NCBI GenBank assembly: GCA_034769895.1
Contig: CM068367.1
Coordinates: forward strand, 123,479,927-123,543,926
Direction of reading: 5' to 3'
Source: Magicicada septendecula
Lineage: Eukaryota > Arthropoda > Insecta > Hemiptera > Cicadidae
DNA length: 64,000 bases
A program made the position numbers and the translations under genes. Shown here piece after piece: positions 22,119 to 34,795 of this stretch (the first letter of the stretch is position 1; the number at the start of each line of letters is the position of its first letter). The notes beneath the pieces were generated by a model. That model was not told the origin of the DNA. It worked only from the letters and a program-made list of their open reading frames with translations, and did not search any database.

Positions 22119-23280
22119 GCATGGTCAGCAGTAGCTGTTTGAACATCTGATTGGATACACGTGCCCGTTCATGAAGATTGTCTTATCGTCGTTCCTCCAT
22201 CTGTTTGAACCCATCTTCGTCAGGTTATTCAAGGTAATGGTCCAACCAGGTAATCGCTGGTGTAGAGTTAAGCATAGGGACGCGTTGTGTAGCCCATCTT
22301 CTATTGCACTGGCCTCCCCCATTGTGGAAGTGATTGTGTCTGTTTTTTACAATCCATTTTACTATTGACTTTATTAATTACGAACAAAATATTTTCCATT
22401 TATTTTTGTGTTGGTGTCAAACGCCAAGTGTATTTCTTTCGTTTCCATTAGTATTGATTGACTTGTTGACCTACTCAAATTTTTGTTAGAGTTTACGACT
22501 CAGCCAGCGGACTAATCCGCTCACTGCTGCTGATTCCAATAAAATCAATATTAAAAACATATAAGTACAAAAAAGTGCTGTTCAGTATTATTTCCATCCT
22601 GCTTGTGTCCGTAACTGTTATTTTAAAGTTTCTTCAACCACATCGAAATTACATTTAATTAATATTACAAAAAATATACTTACAGAGTTCATTAGTTATT
22701 ATTCTGATAATAGTGATATAAATATTACATGTAGGACTAAATGTTTGTGTTTTCTTCGAGGTTAGGAGGATATATTTTAAAAAGAAAGTGATGAGCCCAT
22801 ACCCCTTTCACCGTAATGGGGAAGTTTGTGCCCAAGGAAAACCACCTCCCATTGCTGTTCATTAACCTTAATTCCCCTGAGGAACCCTCATTACGCATCG
22901 CTTCAGGAGGGAGGGTTCAGCTGTAGCTCGTCCTCTACTTACTTAGATTTCTATATCCCCCCCCTCGTCACGCCACGATTGGAAATGAAAATGTTCGTGT
23001 GTGTGTTTTGCAGTAGCGTTTGAAACAAGCGGTTGTTCAAAAAATTGCCTGATTAGCAAAACGTGGTTTTCGTTGAAAAGTATGACGTTTCGATTTTAAG
23101 TGCGAAAGTCATGTGCAGTGGCAACATCTTTGTCTTGCGCAGTCTTCTCTTCTTTCAGAGTTTGGTCATCAGAGATAGTAGGTGCCGAAAGTACAGTTGA
23201 CTAGCAACAACAACCAGGTCAAAAACAACGTCACTCTATCCGACTTTCATGGTAAAGTCGAAACGTTTTCAACTGTAAAC
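22119..23280. other. Unassigned sequence left of the PLE, unit 1
   Basis: Holds a 65-codon open frame on each strand near 22125-22368. I recognise neither, and both are kept in unit 2 simply because the units are near-identical. The 22800-22970 part (GAGCCCATACCCCTTTCACC onwards) is richer in GC than its surroundings and may be a dispersed repeat. Confidence 0.35.
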
Positions 23281-23364
23281 CACTATCCGATTTATTGTTG
23301 TATTGGTGTGTTAGTGGTCTCAAATATTTCTATTAGTAATTTTGTACAAACCACTATGTTATCT

Positions 23365-23417
23365 TTGGTATTGACAAGCGCTTTCGGCAGTCAAGCCATC
23401 TTCAGATCATTTACCAA
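23365..23417 (-). ncRNA. Hammerhead ribozyme-like motif, PLE left arm, unit 1
   Basis: On the minus strand: TTGGTA...TGAT, CTGAAGA, U, GGC/GCC helix II with six-base loop, GAAA, palindromic AGCGCT, T, then GTCA...TACCAA. The distal helix I has six pairs (TTGGTA/TACCAA) plus three Watson-Crick and one wobble pair near the core. It lies just downstream of the PLE ORF. Confidence 0.62.
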
Positions 23418-23573
23418 CAGAGAAATATGAAACTGTTCACTTCTTATATACCGTTCTACCGGACCTATCTAGCCCCGCCCCCTGACGGAGTAACGTCTTA
23501 CTTAGCTCCACCCATAGTGGGTTGTCTTACATTACCAATTTTGTAGCCGTTACAATTCACGTTAACTCATCTT

Positions 23574-24371
23574 CTACTCTTTTTTGTTCTCTAATAAGCT
23601 GCTAAATATTTCTTCATTCTCAAATGTGGTTTTTATATTCATTAGTCTTTTTTCATCATTATTTCTTATTTTTAATATGTCCACTTCTTTCTTTAATTTC
23701 CTTTCTTTTTCTTTACTCATCACTTTCATTATCTTATAATTTACAACTGGATCTATGAATTTATGTCCTTCTTCTATAAAATGTCTAGCGTATAATGAAT
23801 TCGTCGTTAACCTCCTTCACCCCTCTTATGTTCTTTAAATCTCTGGCAAAATTGACGACCCGTTTCGCCCAGATACACTTTGTCACATTCCCCACAACTA
23901 AGCATATATACTCCACTTTTCTTCAATGTGTCATCTTCTTCAAAATTTAGTTTTTATTATATCAAACACGGTTTTCGATTTTTTTAACCGCTACCTCTAT
24001 ATTATATTTTCTAAAACATTTTTGTATCTTCCTTGTGTTATAACCTATATATGATATGGATCCCTTATACTCCTTCTTTTCTTTACTATTCTCATTTTTG
24101 GTTCTTCTCTTCGTTTTATATTATTAAATATTTTATCTACTACATTCGTATTATACTTGTTGTTTTTACAATTATTTTTATTCTTTCTATTTCTTTCTTT
24201 CTGTTTTCCTCATCTTCTATACAACTGTTTATTCTATGACAGAAATTATTTATCGCTGCCATTTTATACCGTATTGGATGGTATGAATCATTTGGTATTA
24301 TAACATCCGTATATGTGCTTTTCCTATAAATGTCAAATTTTAGTTTATTTTCTCTTGTTATTCTTATGTTT
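23574..24371 (-). pseudogene. PLE reverse transcriptase end plus GIY-YIG endonuclease
   Basis: C-terminal part of a Penelope-type protein, read on the minus strand in shifting frames. It starts with FDIYRKSTYTDVIIPNDSYH, the conserved F.IYRKPT.TD...P..S.HP block at the end of the PLE reverse transcriptase, then MAAINNFCHRINS. A linker (KCFRKYNIEVA, KTVFDIIKTKF) leads to the GIY-YIG nuclease: GVYMLSCGECD (23903-23914 encodes GVYM), KVYLGETGRQF, then NSLYARHFIEEGHKF. It ends RLMNIKTTFENEEIFSSLL and a stop at 23574. At least two frameshifts (after KTKF, and within RGEGG/LTTNS) and the loss of all upstream reverse-transcriptase motifs make it inactive. The nuclease would nick the target in an active element. 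Confidence 0.88.
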
Positions 24372-24589
24372 ATATAAAAACCACATTTGAAAATGAAGAA
24401 ATATTTAGCAGCTTATTAGACAACAAAAAAGAGTAGAAGATGAGTTAACGTGAATTGTAACGGCTACAAAATTGCTAATGTAAAACAACCCATGGGTGGA
24501 GCTAAGTAAGACGTTACTCCGTCAGGGGGCGGGGCTAGATAGGTCCGGTAGAACGGTATATAAGAAGTGAACAGTTTCATATTTCTCTG

Positions 24590-24642
24590 TTGGTAAATGA
24601 CCTGAAGATGGTTTGACTGCCGAAAGCGCTCGTCAATACCAA
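24590..24642 (+). ncRNA. Hammerhead ribozyme-like motif, PLE right arm, unit 1
   Basis: TTGGTA (24590-24595) pairs with TACCAA (24637-24642), and TGAC with GTCA next to the core. CTGAAGA starts at 24602, helix II is GGT/GCC with a TTGACT loop, then GAAA and palindromic AGCGCT. The predicted cleavage site follows the next C. All helix I pairs beside the core are Watson-Crick. The extra U after CUGAAGA departs from the textbook core. Confidence 0.65.
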
Positions 24643-24690
24643 AGATAACAGTGGTTTGTACAAAATTACTAATAGAAGCACTATCCGATT

Positions 24691-25400
24691 GTCAGACAAT
24701 TTTATCATAAAATGACTGTGGCCGTAAACGCTTAAATGGTATGAGGAACATGATTTGTTTCGCCAGTTAATTAATATCAATATTTATACGTGAATCATTA
24801 ATTAAAATTATCAATGACTCTCCCTGGTACGTAAACATTTCGATTGCCGGTTCCACGATATATTCTAATGTAAGTAAAGCATGCCTTCACCAAGTTGAGT
24901 AAGTGAAGCAAATAATGGCCAAGTTGAGTAAATCCTCGCTTATCGTTGTCCTCGATTAACGCCTTCTCTGTATTATGCCGTGTATTTATAACACTATAAC
25001 GTATATAATCGTAATGGCTTCGCTGTAACGTCTCCGATACGGACACTGCAGCACTTTAAACATTCAGTGGTAGCTTTCAAGGAATTGGAGACAGGAAGCA
25101 TCCATACAGAAGCGCTCGGTTGTCATGAAGAAGAACGTACTAATGACGATCACTGGGACTCTGGCAAAATCCTGATGGTGAAGAAGAAATCGATGAGGGA
25201 CAAGAAAGGGATTGGCAATAAAGGGACAGACGGGACTTTAACAACATAGAGGTTGGCAAATGCGTTTCAGTTTATGAAGAAGGAGTCCAGATTCGGATGG
25301 CGAAGACACGGACCGTGAACACATCTCGAAGTTTACCACCAACAAGGTGGACAGCCTGGGGTTGTACACGACAGCTACAAAAAAACTAAAATAAATAAAT
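24691..25400. other. No recognised gene, unit 1
   Basis: Between the PLE and the non-LTR tail. The ORF at 24798-25046 and the + strand ORF at 25067-25249 have no recognisable domain. Confidence 0.35.
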
Positions 25401-25404
25401 AACG

Positions 25405-25590
25405 CAACAAAACAGATATACGTAGGCCAGTGGGAACGAGAGATCGTGGAAGATCCTGGGAAAAATGGTCAGAGACTCTGTGAAGTCGGAATGGGCTATA
25501 GCCCAAGTCATGTAGTGAAGAAGAAGAAGAAGAAGAAGATGACGATGGTGATGATGAAGAAGATGAAGAAGAAGAAAACAGTCAATCATA
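25405..25590 (+). repeat. Non-LTR tail with (GAA/GAT)n, unit 1
   Basis: Coding-like residue (GRSWEKWSETLCEVGMGY in mixed frames) runs into a GAAGAAGAAGAA / GATGATGAAGAA tract at 25517-25580. It resembles the other non-LTR 3' ends of this window. The copy in unit 2 lies at 43569-43754. Confidence 0.5.
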
Positions 25591-27560
25591 CATGGCAGCG
25601 GGTGAAGCAGCCAAACAGTCTTCAGTGCTGGAAATGATACAGCTTCTGTTCCCGCGTGTGATTCGTGCGACTCCGTGTAAATGACGATAAAAATTGTGCA
25701 TCCTCGACTAATGAGCAAAAATGTGTAATGCCTGTGTAAAATTTATAGGGTATACAATCGTTACTGTACATTATGCTATCTCATTTATATACATTAAATA
25801 TTTGATTTATAAAAGTCGCATAAGTCGTTTTAAAAACTTTCTTAATTACGAATATTTAAAGTAAACAGTTATTACCAGATTTTATGTTTAAATATATCTG
25901 TAGTCAAGCGCGTGCGCATGTTACACCGATCACTGTGTAAGCCTCTAAACTTATAGAACTAAAAGTCCCTTTCTTGGTTTGTAAAAAAGGAATATTTATT
26001 TCTTTAACTGGAACTGCAATCGATGCATTTGATTTTTTATTGTAAATGAATAAAAGACAACTAAAACATATGAACTTTTTGTCCGTGGTAAGGTAGAGAA
26101 GGAAGTGGATGAAAAGAGTAATGAATGAAAAGAGCAGCTATTCAGTGTAAAGAGTTGGCTGTTACGGGGACGAATTAAACGGATCACTAAGGATACTCAA
26201 AACGTCAAAGCGACACAACAGTCTACTTCTGTTTCTATATTGAGACATTGAGAAAAAGCAGTCTCCTAAGTGCTCAACTAATTAACTAACTGCAGTACAA
26301 GTAAAGATTGTGTTACCCCTCCCCCCCAATATTGTTGGAGCATTATTCAGTTCCTGTATTTCAATGGAACTGAACTGAACTTGTGTGGAGTTTATAAGGA
26401 AATTAAAGAAAGTTCTAGCTATCGATTTCCTATTAAACCGCCTCTGTTTCACAGCGTCGTAGTTTGTAAAATACAAGGAAAACGTGGTTTGTATTGATAC
26501 ACCTAAAACTTCACCGAATAGGGTAACTATAGTTAGCTTTTGGCTAACGTTTCGGGGAAAAATGTCAAGCTCTTTGGGACGTATCTTTTGACGAGAAATA
26601 AACTTTTATTTTTAAGTTAAGAACTTAAACTTTCTTGCCCTTTTTTTTCCATCAACTCATATTGAGCCTGCGAATATTCTGTTCCACATTCATTATTCGT
26701 ATAGTTCGTGGTTCTTTTTGTCGTTTGCCTTCAACGCGTGTTGTCAGCGCGATCCTCGGTACTCGCTCAGTCTCCATCTCGTGAGGTGCCCAAGCATTTT
26801 ACTACCCCTATGGTCTCCGGTTTATTGAATTATTGATTTGACCTTCTCGTCTATAGGTCATTTACTTTTTGCCTCCAAACGACTTCGTCAAGACGTTTCC
26901 GGCACTACCAACATATTTTGTCATGTTTTCCCTACCGTTCAGTTACTATGGATAATATCGTATATTATTGCGCGTTTAAGTTCTATAAATCCTTAACTAA
27001 AGCGATCATAATATCACTACATTTCTTAGTAATTCGAACAGTGCATGTAAACGTGTTTCCCGGCAGCAAGCCTTGCCTGGATCTCCTCTTTAATGTTTGG
27101 TTTTCTAGTAACTATGGTGCCTAGACGTTAGGCAGGGTAGGCGCCGTATGTAAGCAGTTCAGTATACAAGTTTTGTGGCCAGAGATACGCTTGAGGCTCC
27201 ATCATTATCCTAAATATTTATTGCCACAGACTGAGTCGACATGGTGGCTAACAACCTCACCTGGAATTTTTTATGAGTCCCGAAGTCGAACATAAGACCT
27301 CTAGGTTAGTAGTCAGTTGTCATGTTCAGTGATCTACTAAGCCTGTTACATAACTCCTATTACCTCTTTAAAATGAGTTATCTCTTTTCGTCATCAGTTG
27401 TTAGATTTCTGTATGAAAACTCTGTCCGTATCACAAGTTTTTAGTTTTAATATCTCTTTTAACTAGTTTGTCCTTTATTGACCTAACATTATATATGGCT
27501 AACTTCATTTTCTTGTCCAAATCTTTTGACCTTACTCGTTGCATGGTCAGTAACTTTGAA
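25591..27560. other. No recognised gene, unit 1
   Basis: Includes the empty site (about 26608-26613) matching the 293-bp insertion of unit 2. A stretch around 26515-26545 (GTTAGCTTTTGGCTAACGTT) forms a short hairpin next to a CGTTTCGG string that recalls the decayed PLE-type repeats. Confidence 0.35.
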
Positions 27561-27569
27561 ATCTATCCT

Positions 27570-27740
27570 GCTATTCCTTTCTTGGGGCTTATGAGTAATG
27601 GAGTTTTTTCATGGAGGGATTACCAGCCCCTCGCGCAACCCGTAACCTGGAGGCCCAGGGTTTGATTTCAGAGTATCCTTCTCTTAGGTGGGCTGCTTTT
27701 TCTACAGCTAAAGGTCTCCACCTCCCCTGTAAGAAGAAAA
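27570..27740 (+). repeat. Dispersed repeat with open frame, unit 1
   Basis: The frame reads FSWRDYQPLAQPVTWRPRV, then continues past a stop. I believe this residue string (YQPLAQP.TWR.RVSL) is common in insect repeat-derived ORFs, but I cannot check it here. The copy in unit 2 lies at 46028-46198. Confidence 0.4.
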
Positions 27741-28019
27741 GTAAGAAACAGACACAGCAACAGAAAAAGACACCCTAGCCCTTGAATACTCTGGTACGTG
27801 TTATATGTACGCGTATAGGTATATATTGTAATAACCCGCGTATAGTATACTGGGTCTCGTGTTCGTATTTATTATGCCCCGAGTTGCGGTGCCACTTTGT
27901 AATAGCCCGTAATCCGTATGGGTTAAATATCACACGTTGGTTGTGTCACTTTGTAACGAAAAACTTGTTTATCGTTCTTCAGTTGATGAGACGAATCGGC
28001 TAAGCTGACTTCTCACTGA

Positions 28020-31000
28020 AGGTGGATTTAATTTACTAGTTGTGTACTTACTTGTAGTGAAATCCTGTTAATTAAGCAGAGTTGAGATGGTAATTTAAAT
28101 TTTAAATAAGTTAAACTATCTCAATTGCCGCTACCAATAGTACCAACTGTTGCGAGCTGTCCACCTAACCTGTAATTGTCTAGTCTACTGAAATAATTTC
28201 GTTATCTCCTTTTATTGGGTAAAAAGTTGTTTATTGATTGATAATGCTCATGAATTTACTTTAAAGAATAATTAAAGTTGACTTTTTGTCCATTTTTTAC
28301 AATAATAATTGGCTTTATGAAAATCTTTTATCTCAGGGTTGGTTATTCTGACTCTTTGTATTCACAACATAAAACGTTATTTTTTGGGTACAAGTTTATT
28401 TAAAGTGTAGGTCCTTTTAGACTGCAAGATACAAAAAACAAAACTGAATCTTTACACTACTATAATCATCGAGTAGTAGGATAATGATTACATTAATAAA
28501 TAAAATACATCTTAACTAATAACATAAAAATTCACAGACACGTTGCGTCAACATTGGAGGTTATTTTGGCGTACTGTACTGTAGTCAGTGAACCTTAAAA
28601 TTAATAATATTTTTTCAACAACATGCAAAATTATTAGTTTAATAAAGTTATGACACTCTTCATTGTCCATAGAAGATTCTCTGATTCTTCATATTGGATG
28701 ATTTTAATTAGGTAAACAAACAATTCTGGTAAGCATGTTCGGCTTACTATTAAATTCTTTTAACTACGAACAAATTGATTAATGCAATACTGTTTAACTC
28801 TTTCTTAAAGTTCATTATAAATTATTTTATTTTATTATCTCTGATAATTAAAGTTTATCATGTCTGTGGGCAATTACTAAATTTATATAATTAGCTTTCG
28901 TCACACTTCTTAAATTGTTAATACAGTATATTAATTGAAATAATAAGGTTCATTGCACCCTTAGTGTTCCTATGAAAATGTTTCCTTCATCACTTTTGAT
29001 TAAGTCTATTAAATAAGTGAATAACTTTTATAAATAAAATCAACTGTCGCTACCTCCTTTAGCAATTAATGAACTAATTAAATTGATAAGGTCCCATATT
29101 CCTTAGGTTTTCGTATTTAATTATCTTTCGATTTATTCGATAAGTCTTATTAATTATACTCAATAAAGATTTTTATTGTGGCAAGTCTTAATTGCTCTAA
29201 GTATAGTTTAATTGTCACTATACTTGCTTGTATTTCCTTTTTCGTAATTGCATTTTTCTTTTTTATTAATATTTAGTTCAGTTCCTATGCGCACATACTC
29301 CGCAAATAGACACTGATATAAGGTTAACTCAACATTGTTTACTTTCGGCCTAACCTAATTTTCACTTTTTTGAGGTTATCGATTTCCGTCAGCTGGTTGA
29401 GGTTATTTTCTTAAAATTTGGTCTCAGGAGCGGCGTGGCCTCTCCGTCGAAGTACTGTGATGAACTGTGTCCTCTTCGGTTTACGAATCTGGAATCTAAT
29501 GCTCGATGGTGATCGCTGATTGGTTAATTTTCTTAATTTTCGTGACCCTTCGGTATGTTTCGGCAAAATATACGCCTTTAACGCGTCTTTTGTCTGGTTT
29601 TGAGATTATAAGAAATTGGTTTACATTATGACGTTTAAGGGCTGACAAATTATTAAATCCTTATAATTAACATTATTCCCTTATCTTTGCTCTAATTAAC
29701 AATTCATTATTACCATTGCTCAGGGTTCTCTGAGACGAATAATTTGGATCCCCACACCATATAAGTTTGATCATTATAAACAAAAATAAATTTACGAATC
29801 TCTCTTATTAGCTTTTTATATACTATAATGTTTGTTTTAGTTATTTTGACTATTAAATTTCAATAAACATTGAGTATTCTTCGCTAATAGTCGAGTATGA
29901 ACTCTTTACAATCATTTATAAGGTGTATTTTGATAAAAGTTGTCTTTGGCTGTTTAGGCCTAATTCAATATTAGTTACTATATTTTAATTACACTTTCCC
30001 ATTATTATTCCTTACTTTTACTGCAACCTCATTGCTCATAATCGTTGTCTACAACTTCTTATCACAATTACAATATTACTCATGACATAAGAAAATGCTT
30101 ATTTCTAATTAACTTTACAAATAACTTGGCTAGGCATATTGGCCTATGATACTATCAATTAGTTTTACTTATTGTCTTTTAATAGTGGTTTCTTAACCAT
30201 TTCTATTATGACACAATTACTCTGAAATGATCATTACAACTTCTGATCACCTCAGTTTTAGTTATTATATTATTCTTTTGTTCATTTTTAGTCTTCATAA
30301 TCATTCCTAGTTTTGTACTCTAGTGTGTTACATGTATTACTTTCATTAGAAATTACATAATTGTTTTTTAAGTCATTGCTTCTTACATGATTGGTCACTA
30401 CAATAACTACAAAGTTTGACAATGTTTCGGGCTGTACCCGTATATCCTCACTTGCTATTAATTTATCACTAGTTCTTGCATCTAGTGCTACATGACAAGT
30501 CCCTTTAATTTTCATTATTAAAACTCAGTTTTATTTTACTAGTTATTGGTTTATATTCTATTAGTGGTATTATATACTATTGATTCTACTGATATCAACC
30601 TCTTTCTCTTATATTGATATTCTTAAATGTTTTTTAGATTGTTTATTGGGTAAATCCTATTCTGTCCATTTCAGTTTGTTGATTTACACCAATCACCATA
30701 TAAATCCTTCCTTGGTAAACTAGTCTTGGTACTGGTAGGATCCTTATAACCTCTAGTTTACAATATAACAGAATATGGATTGATAACATTTTTGTTATCA
30801 ATTCTTGTCATTATACATGAAAAATGCTAGTTATGTGTTAAGGTTAAGGTTATGTGTGTCCTGTACTGGCTTGCAACAATGAGTTCCATTTTGTGGCTTG
30901 TTTCTATACTTTTTTCACAATTATTTAAATGTATTAATACTATTAATTATTATTTATTGTCTGGTATTTATTTTCCAGCTTCTTTTATATTATTTTTTAC

Positions 31001-31740
31001 AATACTCTTGGAGATTATCAGTTTTTCTGATATCTCTGTTTCTGTATCATCTACATACATAGTAGATAAGATACAATGTTGTTATTATCTTTTATATCTT
31101 ATTAAATCATATTAGTACAAAGTTTTAATTTCACTCTCCTGGTCATTATATTTTTATTTTATATTAGAGTTATTGTCACAGTCGAGTCACTTATAATAGG
31201 CTGTTAATGGTTTGGTGTCATGGTTAAGTCATTTCATAGGGTGTACTTTTGTTTTAAACTGATTCCTTTTTCTCAATCATGAGTATTATTGTCTATTTTC
31301 TTTATTTGTTATTTTATTTTCCTTATCTATTAATAAAATAATAATATTATTATTATATTAATAATATTAATGTGAATATTAATTGTTCTCCTGGTTGAGT
31401 TAATTCAATCCTTCCCTATTTTAACTTAATTCATTAACCTCCTTCAATTTATATTCCTTTGGTGTGGGTCAACGTTGGTCTTGTCTCTAGTCAGTTGTCT
31501 TCATTTCTTTCGTAGTTAATTATTTCTTATTGCTGATCTCTTTATTCTTCTCTTTTAGTTTATTATTCAGTTTTCTTCCTCCTTTAAATTCAAGTTTAGT
31601 TGTTCTGATGGCCTTCTATGTATTATTACTGTTGCTTATGACGGTTGGTAATTTGGCTATGATATGTAACGTTACAATATTTCGTCAAATTTCTAGTAAA
31701 TCACAAATCCATGCGTACCATAACTAGTAAGAACGAAATC
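28020..31740 (-). other. Very AT-rich stretch, possible decayed retroelement, unit 1
   Basis: About 3.7 kb with no clear gene. On the minus strand, 30288-30760 keeps coding-like pieces: RIYMVIGVNQQTEMDRIGF, then TCHVALDARTSDKLIASEDI and RVQPETLSNFVVIVVTNHVR. These suggest an old retroelement ORF, but I recognise no catalytic motif. The + strand ORFs in this part look like composition artefacts of T-rich DNA. The copy in unit 2 is 46478-50198. Confidence 0.3.
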
Positions 31741-32198
31741 CAGTCGGAAAAATTCACATCGTCTTAACAGACTTGTTTGCCGTTGTCAGTATGAGCCAGA
31801 TAAATAACGCAAAAAGCTTACGGATGTATAAATTATTTTTGGCTGTTCGGAGCGCGCGTTGTGTAGCAAGACAAGGTGATTTTTTAAACCAAATCCTATC
31901 TGTAAAGGAAAATTGTCACTGCTGACATCATATGCGTCGTAAAATATGATTATATTCATCGTTTCTTATTTATGTATTACGCATATCACTCGTTACTGTT
32001 CTCGTCTTTTCTTCGCCGTATCTTGGCTTCTCTTTTTCCTTCTTCATATATTTTTATATTTAATAGTAACTTAATTTCTTCTATCCTCTGACGATTTTAT
32101 GCCGTTCCATGCGGTTTGAATTAATTTTCTCATTGAAATTAATTATTAACGTGAAATAAGCTCGTCGGTTCACAAAATTATTTCTAAAACTAACAGAT

Positions 32199-32262
32199 AT
32201 AACACTGTTGCACACCACTACAGTATAGAAACATTTTCTATAGTGGTATGCAGCAGTGTTAT
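32199..32262. repeat. Hairpin repeat, unit 1
   Basis: ATAACACTGTTGCACACCAC and the inverted ATAGTGGTATGCAGCAGTGT flank a short centre. It is a shorter relative of the 15358-15547 palindrome without its hammerhead core. Confidence 0.75.
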
Positions 32263-32746
32263 TATAACCACTAACATAACTATGTTATTTAAATTTCTAA
32301 AACTGCTTTCAAGTTTCTTTTTGTTTATCAGGAAGGTGAAAAAGTCTATTACCAACCAGCCCGTGCTCCGGGTTAGTGTGAGATTCTTCCTGAAAATATA
32401 TGCTCACTAAAAAACCACACCTCCCTTTTTTGACCTTATATCTGCCTCCCGCGTCACTGCCAGTAGGCATTACTCCACACCGGACAGACTGTTTTCTAGG
32501 GTGGGATAGATGAAATAGTAAGCGGATCACTTTCTAGCTAGATTTTAGTAATATCTACCAGTACATTATGCTCAATTTTATAGCAATGAGTTCACCTAAC
32601 GTGATCGTCAGGCCTCGTACAGCCAATTCAATGTGGGTAGAAATCTTGAAATAAAATCGAAACGCCGGTAATGGGGATGGAATCGTGAACCGGGCGACTT
32701 GTATATAATAGAACAGACCCCATGATCTATCTCTTATATTAAATTT

Positions 32747-32798
<52 letters not shown>
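32747..32798 (+). repeat. (TC)9-(AC)17 microsatellite, unit 1
   Basis: A TC run of 18 bp followed by a pure AC run. The unit 2 counterpart has a far longer TC run and a short, interrupted AC run. Confidence 0.95.
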
Positions 32799-32801
<3 letters not shown>

Positions 32802-34795
32802 CAAACGTTGTTGGCCTTTAGTTGTATAAATGTTACCAGCTGAAGCCATCTGTAGGCGTGTTGCACAGGCCTTTGTACTAGCAGGTCTATTTGTTTTCCG
32901 CCAGCCTACTCATACACGTCGTAATTGGAATATCTTGGCACTCAAATAAATCAAGAAACTTGTAAGAATATACAGACGTTATTTGGGGGCGGGTAATTAA
33001 CTGCATAAATACACATCATTCCTCTGCTCAAGGGCGTTGATCGACTGGCAAGGACTTGGATGTATTCAATAAAGGACAAAAGCGAAAGGGAATTGAGAAA
33101 AAACAAATGCAGAAAATGTAATTAATTTGCGTACAATAAATTTCGAACAATTTCCGGTGTCAGCATGACGTGTGTGTTTGTGTATCGAGGAGAATATGCT
33201 TGGCAGTTTTAATGTAGCTGGACTTATAAGGTTATAGCCATAAATACTCAGACACAAAAGATGGAGAGAAAGGTGGGGAAATATGGAGACGTTTTGTGTA
33301 CATAAGTATTTTTTTTTATTTTTCTGACTTATATTTCCATATCGATTGATTGAACGTTAGACTGTCTCTATGATTAACGTTCCGACATATGTGATGATAA
33401 TCATCTTCTGAATACATATGCTGAACGTATGGAAAAACGTTCTTTGTCCAATTTTTATGAAAACGTTTCGCTAGACAATATATCAGCTATACTTTTATTA
33501 TTATTCTTACAGCCGTTTAAAGGTAATTTTTTCTGCTTTAAGATGTTGTTAAAAGATAATGTGTAAAAAATTCAATTCAAAAAATTTTCTTTGTGCTTTC
33601 TGGTTTCATTTAATCATATTTTTAATTAAATTCGTTTAATCTAAATTCTTTTGATCTAAACAAATAGCACATATTTTACAACGCATATTCTGTCAGCAGT
33701 GACAATTTTCCTTATTAGATGGGATTTGGTTTTAAAAAATCACCTTCTCTTTATACAAAGACATTTAAATGAGTTTTATAACTTAAGTCTTAAAACACAT
33801 ACAGTTTAGAGAAAAAATTATGCGTATTATCTAGAGGAACTGAGATTTTCATAAGGTTACTTGATCAAAACGTAATTGTTAATTTTATTTGCGAGCGTAT
33901 TAATTATAATAACAATATAAAAGGTATCCCAGTGCTTGGCTAAATTTAAAAATGTAACCTAATTATAAATTTTACCTAAATTTAAAACCAATTTCAATCT
34001 TTTCGCAAGATTTTGTAGTATACTTTTAATTTTGTCTAAACATGAGTTACGTTTTTAGAAAAACAATTTACACCAAAATGCATTCCAAAAACAGGTTGAT
34101 TATAAAACTCTGGTAGCAGCTTTATGTAATCACACTTGTAATTTTAGTAGTTAAATTGAAATTAAATCATAAATTAACGTTACAAGTTATTTTTTTACCA
34201 AAATAAGAAGTAAATGAAATACAATTACTAATACAAAACAAAAGAGATATTGACAAATTTTAAACATACTGTAATTTGTGAAACGTAATTATACTGGCGA
34301 AGCGTGCAGTAAATTATGGACAAACTTCATTATCCCTCTGTGGACAGAATCCTTCAGTCCCTATAAAGCGTTACTCTAATATATTTTGTAGGTATATTTT
34401 TACCCACTTTCATGCTAAGGCATTCATTTAAGCTACATAGTAGGCGAAATCTTGTTAAAAAATCGACAAAGCTTGTCGTGGTTTTCCTGTGTAGTAATAT
34501 TCTTGTGTTATTAACATATTTCCTATAATAAAACCATCCCATTGACAGACTTTCGCTCACTCTGTAATTTTTTGTCCCCAGTGGCTACAGTGAAACATAA
34601 AAGTGTTTCGATTTCGTGTATTATTTGCGTACACGGAAAGTTTACGAATGCGATCCTCAACCACTTGTCGTGAATCAGTGTAACCACTGAGGGTGCCACA
34701 ACGCAGCACGAGCGAAATGTGCGGCCATGAATTTGCTAAAAACTTGAGGGCTGTAATCGTTATACCAGGAGAGATTTTATCAGAAGTGATCGTAT
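32799..34795. other. No recognised gene, unit 1
   Basis: AT-rich DNA. Palindromic ACATATG/CATATG strings occur near 33386-33420. No exon-like or RNA-like signal is visible. Confidence 0.4.

Larger units (their letters stand above)
23293..24678 (-). mobile_element. Penelope-like element fragment with inverted arms, unit 1
   Basis: A minus-strand Penelope-like (PLE) coding fragment lies between inverted arms, left 23328-23637 and right 24372-24677. Both arms contain the ORF's last codons (KTTFENEEIFSSLL), its 3' UTR and a hammerhead-like motif. The insertion is flanked by 12-bp direct repeats CACTATCCGATT at 23281-23292 and 24679-24690, a likely target duplication. Inverted, 5'-truncated partial copies are typical of PLE insertions. 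Confidence 0.85.

Noticed and set aside
24033..24239. Plus-strand hydrophobic ORF in the PLE
   Set aside because: Antisense shadow of the minus-strand PLE coding remnant.
26515..26570. Another hammerhead motif near the GTTAGC/GCTAAC hairpin
   Set aside because: A CGTTTCGG string is present, but no CTGANGA box lies at the right place on either strand.
27170..27340. tRNA-derived SINE on the minus strand (TTCGACTTC, B-box-like)
   Set aside because: No convincing A box or cloverleaf, and no second independent copy outside the duplication.
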